A stretch of 64,000 nt of DNA. Source: Malachius bipustulatus (lineage: Eukaryota > Arthropoda > Insecta > Coleoptera > Melyridae). The stretch covers positions 23,247,144 to 23,311,143 of the forward strand of contig OU342634.1 of the NCBI GenBank assembly GCA_910589415.1, in the 5' to 3' direction. The position numbers and the translations under genes were made by a program. Below are positions 59,600 through 64,000 of this stretch, piece by piece (positions within the stretch are counted from its first letter, which is position 1; each line of letters begins with the position of its first letter). The notes under the pieces are model-generated. The model ran no database searches. It was not told where the DNA came from and was given only the letters and a program-made list of their open reading frames with translations.

Positions 59600-62394
59600 G
59601 TATGTAACTAACAAAAGTGGTATAAGATAATCTAAAGTAATATACCTAATCCGAAAAATTAAGTTAATTTTGTATTCATTATAACAATATAGGTAATTTA
59701 TTAATTTAATTTATTGTGATATATTAATAATTTAATAATTATTGTTTCCTATGAAAGTGAATGTATTTGATAAGGTTTAACGGCGAAATTGTTTCAGGAA
59801 ACAAAACTTGACAATAGGTACTATAGTCGCGATAGAGTGTTTCATGGATTTTGTGTTCCAAAAACAAACATTACAAGTACAGAGTCTGTACATAAGTACT
59901 ACACTAGCAAATTTGATACTAATCAGTCCTATAGTGAATTTCAATTATTACTTTGTCCTACAGATGAAGGAAAAGCTCCGCCAATATACGACAAATTTGA
60001 TATATTCCTAGGGTAAGGTAGTCACGAGTTTATTAACTACCTAATTTTAAATTTTTACCTAAGTTCTGCGCCATAACATTTTTTACAGTTAACTGTTTTT
60101 AGATTGCTGATCTTTGGATACGTAGGATTGATAATTTTTGCAACAATATCGGATTACTTATCATCAAAAAATACACATGAAGGTAAATATTCTCCAGGCA
60201 ATGGGAGTGTCGCAATATCCTGGCATTCTGACTATGAGAATAAAGGTCGGATAACGCTATTTTAGAACTGAAATTATTATTATTAATCTCAACCTACCTG
60301 ATTATTGCCTTTACGAATGGACAGAACAGGTTTAGCTTTTTGATGCTTAGAACGTAGTTTGATAATTTTGACAGGCAGTTTGTCGTAGATGTGGAGAAGA
60401 AAATTTTCATGAAAATATTTTTGAAACATATAATATGACATTGATCATTCCACCATAGTTGTGTAAGATCTTAAATTCGTAGGCCTAACCGAAACCAAGT
60501 AAAAATCTACTACTTATACCATTTACGGAGGAAATCGTCATTTTCCGTTAATCTACCGCTATTTTCCACCGATATTATCTAATTTAATTTATTTTTTCTT
60601 AATCATTTATCTTTACGAGGCATTAAAATATTTTTTGCATTGGTGGAATATTATAAAACTTAACTTATAAAAATTGTTAAAAAATTATGTATATCTTGAG
60701 GAGGGTGCATCAACTTTAAACCATTTTCGTAACAGTGCAATTATTAACTTTTTAACATTTCTAAAAAAAAAAAATAGGAAATGTTAAAAAAGTTAATAAT
60801 TGCACTGTTACGAAAATTAAATGAAATAAGACTTTGCAAAAGTCTTTGAAAATGTTAACCGTAACTGCAAAAGGAAACAGAAGTTCAATAATATGCTTAT
60901 TTGTGACCCAGAATTTCTAACTTTGATGACCTCCTGTGGCACCGTGAAGACGTTTAGAGCATTGTTGTATTAAGATTTTTTACTTAAAATAGTCCAAGGA
61001 AGGTTGCCACGTGTAGCTCTTACACTCATATCTGGACACCTTGTATTATAGTTGTTACAAACTTTAATACTTTTATGTATTAAAGTATTTCTAAAATATA
61101 TTATTTTGTATCTATAATACATTACTAAGACATTATTCAATAAAAACATTGTCTCACTCTTAGTGAAGCCTTCTTTGAAAGCCATATCGCTCTTTGCGAA
61201 CTGGAAGAAGACCTTTTCGAATAACAAAATCTCCAGCAAGACGGCTGCATTACAATTTTTCCGAATTATTTTAATGGTGGTCGTTATAGCATCTCATTCG
61301 TGTATCATTGGAACATCCAGCTTTGTCAAAAATACGGAGGATATAGAAAAAGTAAGTGTTATTCCTTATGTCAAAACCGTTGAAATAACCCTCAGCAAAA
61401 AAACATGAGACGATTCTTTTCAATTTCTGTTTTTTCTTTTTATTTCTCTTGTTTAAATAAAGTCAACTTTCAACTTGTTTCCAATGAGTTTAAAGTTAAA
61501 CTATGGCTTCTTTCATTTTTTCGCGTCGATATCCGTGGGTCAAACGATGGATTATTTCAATTTTTTTGCAAATTAAATACAGGGTCATAATGATTATTAT
61601 AATTTAAAATTATTTTCGACTTTGTTTTTGAAAATTTCACGTGCAACATATTGAATACGTTTTTATTTGACTTCATAATTATTATTATGAAGTCACTGTT
61701 TTTCAAAGAATGTGTCATATCAAAGTTATGTTTTAAGACTGGTCTTTATAGTTGCAATTTAAACTGAGTGGTCTATGAGTTATAATTAAAGGAAAATATC
61801 GATTGAAAAATCGATTTCAGATTTTTCAGCACCATGTATACCAATTTCATCTACCCATATCAAAGGATGATAGGTACCAATATACAAACTTAAAGTAGAG
61901 TTATGTAAGTCATTTTTGAAACCTTGAGCCCTTTTCAATGTGAGCAACTCTCAACTTTGGAAAATGCCATTTTCACTTGTTTATAACTCCCAAAGTACTA
62001 AATTTAATCCAACTAAAAAAATAGTCTTATTTTTTTATCAGACTTTATTTTTATTTATTTTATTTATTATTTTCAGACTGTTTAAAAAAGCAATAAGAAT
62101 TTGTAAATTTTTATTTACAACTTCTCGTTGGGCCCACGGAGACCGACTTGAGTGACGTGGGAATCCTGATGTATATGATAATAATTGAAAAATGTATCTA
62201 ATACACTTTTACTATCTACAGATTTTTCGCCTACCATTTACTATCTATATACTGAGTGCAATTAGTATGAATGTATCGATATTTTTCTTCATGTCATCAT
62301 TTTTGGTTTCAATCCAAATATCGGAAATATATGACTCAAACTCTCGTTTTACAGTGAAGGATCTATTGATAACGGCTCTAAATAGATACTTGAG
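59451..62394 (+). CDS. NRF-6-like (nose resistant to fluoxetine) membrane acyltransferase, exons of a partial gene
   Basis: Five spliced exons (59451-59599, 59798-60012, 60103-60182, 61164-61351, 62222-62394) join in consistent phase and encode a protein of the NRF-6/NDG-4 family, integral membrane proteins with an extracellular Cys-containing NRF domain followed by an acyltransferase-3 multi-helix domain. Visible: NRF domain with YQLDNFNDCMKGQNVFCKAI, DRVFHGFCVPKTN and FQLLLCP; a membrane helix LLIFGYVGLIIFATISDYL; the acyltransferase start ALQFFRIILMVVVIASH, with the conserved R...H spacing; and MNVSIFFFMSSFLVSIQ then ALNRYLR, the family's FFxxSGFLL and RYxRL landmarks. In C. elegans members act in drug and yolk/lipid uptake; the substrate here is unknown. 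The 5' exons with signal peptide were not found, and the 3' exons lie mostly beyond the window. Confidence 0.85.
59798..60012 (+). CDS. NRF-6-like exon (NRF domain, second part)
   Basis: Acceptor GTTTCAG|GAA; donor CTAGG|GTAAGG. 215 bases, enters in phase 0 and leaves two bases of a codon. Contains the Cys residues of VFHGFCVP and LLLCPTD. Confidence 0.85.
60103..60182 (+). CDS. NRF-6-like exon (first predicted transmembrane helix)
   Basis: Acceptor GTTTTTAG|A; donor GAAG|GTAAAT. Only 80 bases. It encodes a hydrophobic helix LLIFGYVGLIIFATISDYL followed by a polar linker. An alternative AG at 60087-60088 would break the frame. Confidence 0.82.
60723..60817. repeat. short perfect-arm hairpin in the NRF-6-like intron
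   Basis: Arms of about 39 bases (ATTTTCGTAACAGTGCAATT... and its inverted partner ending ATTGCACTGTTACGAAAAT) are separated by a 12-base A-rich loop. It could be a tiny MITE or a structured RNA; nothing decides between them. Confidence 0.75.
61164..61351 (+). CDS. NRF-6-like exon (start of acyltransferase domain)
   Basis: Acceptor CTCTTAG|TG; donor GAAAAA|GTAAGT. 188 bases; completes a split Val codon and ends in phase 0. Carries FFRIILMVVVIASHSCIIG, matching the family's conserved Arg and His in the first helix of the acyltransferase region. Confidence 0.83.
61735..62045. repeat. degenerate palindromic element of the 18108 type in an intron
   Basis: CTTTATAGTTGCAATTTAAA and GAGTGGTCTATGAGTTATAA (61743-61787) mirror CACTTGTTTATAACTCCCAA and following bases at 61975-62035. 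Both match the arm core of 18108-18960. The ends are eroded; ACAGGGTCAT at 61581 may be an outer remnant. Confidence 0.55.
62222..62394 (+). CDS. NRF-6-like exon (transmembrane FFF..SFL segment to RYLR)
   Basis: Acceptor CTACAG|ATT; donor TTGAG|GTAAGG. 173 bases, phase 0 in and two bases out. Encodes IFRLPFTIYILSAISMNVSI then FFFMSSFLVS, matching the family's segment after the first acyltransferase helix; the usual SGFL Gly is Ser here. Confidence 0.83.
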
Positions 62395-62829
62395 GTAAGG
62401 TTGCAAGGTGCTATTAAAGGTCGGAGTGTCTTTTTTAAGAGATGATAAAGTTAATAAAATATTACATAAACAAAAACTAAAGGTACCCACTTCTAATGTA
62501 TAGGTACCAAGTTTTTTGTAACATATTGTTATGAAGAGCGTTTAAAAGTAATCAAAATGAAGATGAAACTGAATCATCGGAAAGATTGATAAAATTTTGT
62601 TAGAAATTTAGCAGAAAATTATGATGTTAGCAAAAAGTTCAACAAGTAGGTATAAGCTCTGCACCTATTGCAGACAAATGTAAAATAATTTATAAACATA
62701 GATGCTTTTGCTAATCTCTTTGTTAAAGCCCCAACTAAAATGTTTTTTATATTTTTGTAAATAATACTTTTGTTTTGTTTTGGGTAGGGAAATAATTAGA
62801 ATTTGCCATTTCCATTGATTTAATTGAGT

Positions 62830-63071
62830 TGCTCGGGATATTTATTTTATTTTACGCGAAAAGAATAATCGCCTGGCTTCCCCACTTGCTTCTGCGTCGA
62901 GAGGAAGAAGAGTCGTCGTGTCGCCGCCTCGAAAAGAGGTTCGTTTTTTGGTTAGCTGAAAATACGCCGCGGTACGCTGGTGCCAAATTTGTCGTCTCGT
63001 TCGTGCTCTGCCACTTCTACAAGCTCCATTTCTAGGCCTAGAACCGAATCCACCCCCAGCTTCGCCAAAAG
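62830..63071 (+). other. CpG-rich exon-like island ending in a strong splice donor
   Basis: Within an AT-rich intron this ~240-bp stretch is rich in CpG (roughly 20 by eye) and ends CCAAAAG|GTAAGT. No ATG-initiated frame reaches the donor, so it looks like a noncoding first exon or promoter-proximal sequence on the plus strand, either an internal promoter of the NRF-6-like gene or the start of another gene. Confidence 0.35.
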
Positions 63072-63922
63072 GTAAGTGGTTCAGTTGTCAGGCGATTCAT
63101 AGCGTTTTAAATTTCGATTCATACAGTCCACTTATTAATACCTATTCGTAGGTATACTTCAATTTTTTCGAGAACCTAGATTCGTCTAGGATTATTCACA
63201 AACACCCTTATTATTGTTTGTATCTTTTTTCTTCTATTAATGTTTCTTTTTTTAAATTTTTTTTACAACAATGGTTCAGTTGAACAATGGTTAACAAAGA
63301 AATACACTCTTGTGAATAGAACTTTTTTTTATATTAGTGTAGTCAAACAGTCAAATTAACAAATTCCTATTATCCTAACAAATAGAATAAATTTTCTCAA
63401 GTAATTTGTTAGTTCTAATTATTAACGCGAAGTTGGGGGTTAAGTTGCCCACTTTATTATAAGGTTTTTTATCTGTGGGGAATGCTTAATTAAGGGAATG
63501 CTGACAACACAGGTTAGCAAAATGCATTAGGTATCATTATTTAAAAAAAAGAAAAACAGCAGATGTCATTCCTTAGGAAAGACACTCGAACAAGACTTTA
63601 ATATTTCAAAGTGATTTTTTTGCACGATCGGTCATTTTTGACTGTTTACCGTGAATGTTCCCATGACGGTAGGTTGCAGTTACTGACGTCTTTTCAATTA
63701 AAAAATTCAAAATTTACAATTTAGGTATTTATTAACCATACATGAGTTTATAATTATTATTCCGATCGTGGAAAAAAAAACGTTATAAGCAGAGATGCTT
63801 ATAAGAGATTCGAGAGAATGGTAAAGATTACAGATCTCAAACAATAATTGGAGTCATCGCTGTGCGAAGTCTTTACCGTTCTCCATACTTAATATAAGTT
63901 CAATAATTTCCCCTTTTTTCAG

Positions 63923-64000
63923 ACTTGTTGTCTTGGTGTGTTTAGCAACTGTTGGAATTTTGTCAACATTTCTCCGTACACTTGTACCTGATAATGGAGT
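63923..64000 (+). CDS. probable next exon, cut by the window end
   Basis: Acceptor CCCTTTTTTCAG|A with a strong pyrimidine tract. The phase (one base completing the codon) fits the exon ending at 62394 and gives a hydrophobic segment LVVLVCLATVGILSTFLRTL. It could be the next NRF-6-like helix, although the usual LTP after RYLR is not seen, or it could belong to the exon-like island at 62830-63071, whose donor has a compatible phase. Confidence 0.45.

Noticed and set aside
1..64000. CRISPR arrays, bacterial operons, rRNA or intact tRNA genes
   Set aside because: No regularly spaced direct repeats, no prokaryotic gene organisation and no foldable full-length tRNA were seen; the sequence is eukaryotic.

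Overview
The window is AT-rich eukaryotic DNA, almost certainly from an insect. The evidence is a spliced multi-exon gene with GT-AG introns, insect-type transposable elements (BEL/Pao, an I-superfamily LINE, a DUF4817-type mariner-like transposase, a 5S-derived SINE), and many long TA-flanked palindromes that begin CAGGGTG. I cannot fix the insect order from sequence alone. Host coding content is low; most recognisable sequence is mobile DNA, much of it nested.

Layout. 1-2589: 3' part of a LINE with intact reverse transcriptase and RNase H and a poly(A) tail. 2590-7547: no gene, one tRNA-like SINE trace. 7550-11913: a 1.2 kb palindromic element split by a 3.1 kb BEL/Pao retrotransposon (8404-11540) with two 321-bp LTRs, a 5-bp target duplication and a decayed, internally deleted pol on the minus strand. 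12195-13615: another palindromic element carrying a 5S rRNA-derived SINE with a 14-bp target duplication. 15264-15326: a hammerhead-ribozyme-like motif. 17474-19878: nested palindromes. 21679-24418: an apparently complete mariner-like transposon with about 0.7 kb inverted repeats and an intact transposase; a nearly identical half copy lies at 55885-56769. 25624-26818, 35791-36990, 41217-42504, 54521-54922 and 58617-59389 hold further palindromic elements. Two LINE remnants lie at 29901-30485 (+) and 44090-44690 (-). 41005-41060 holds a decayed hammerhead motif.

The most striking locus is 50929-52084. It is a 1.16 kb insertion with a 14-bp target duplication, built from tandem units of about 457 bp in head-to-head inverted arrangement. 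Each arm carries a hammerhead self-cleaving ribozyme with intact core, stems I and II, and a six-base palindromic stem III. This resembles the ribozyme-bearing repeats of Penelope-like elements or retrozymes. With the motifs at 15264 and 41005, the window holds four hammerhead-type motifs from at least three sequence families, all with short palindromic stem III.

The one clear host gene is at the right end on the plus strand. Five exons (59451-62394), joined in consistent phase, plus a probable sixth at 63923, encode part of a nose-resistant-to-fluoxetine (NRF-6)-like membrane acyltransferase. Its 5' end is unresolved and it runs off the window. Palindromic transposons lie just upstream of its first recognised exon and inside its introns.
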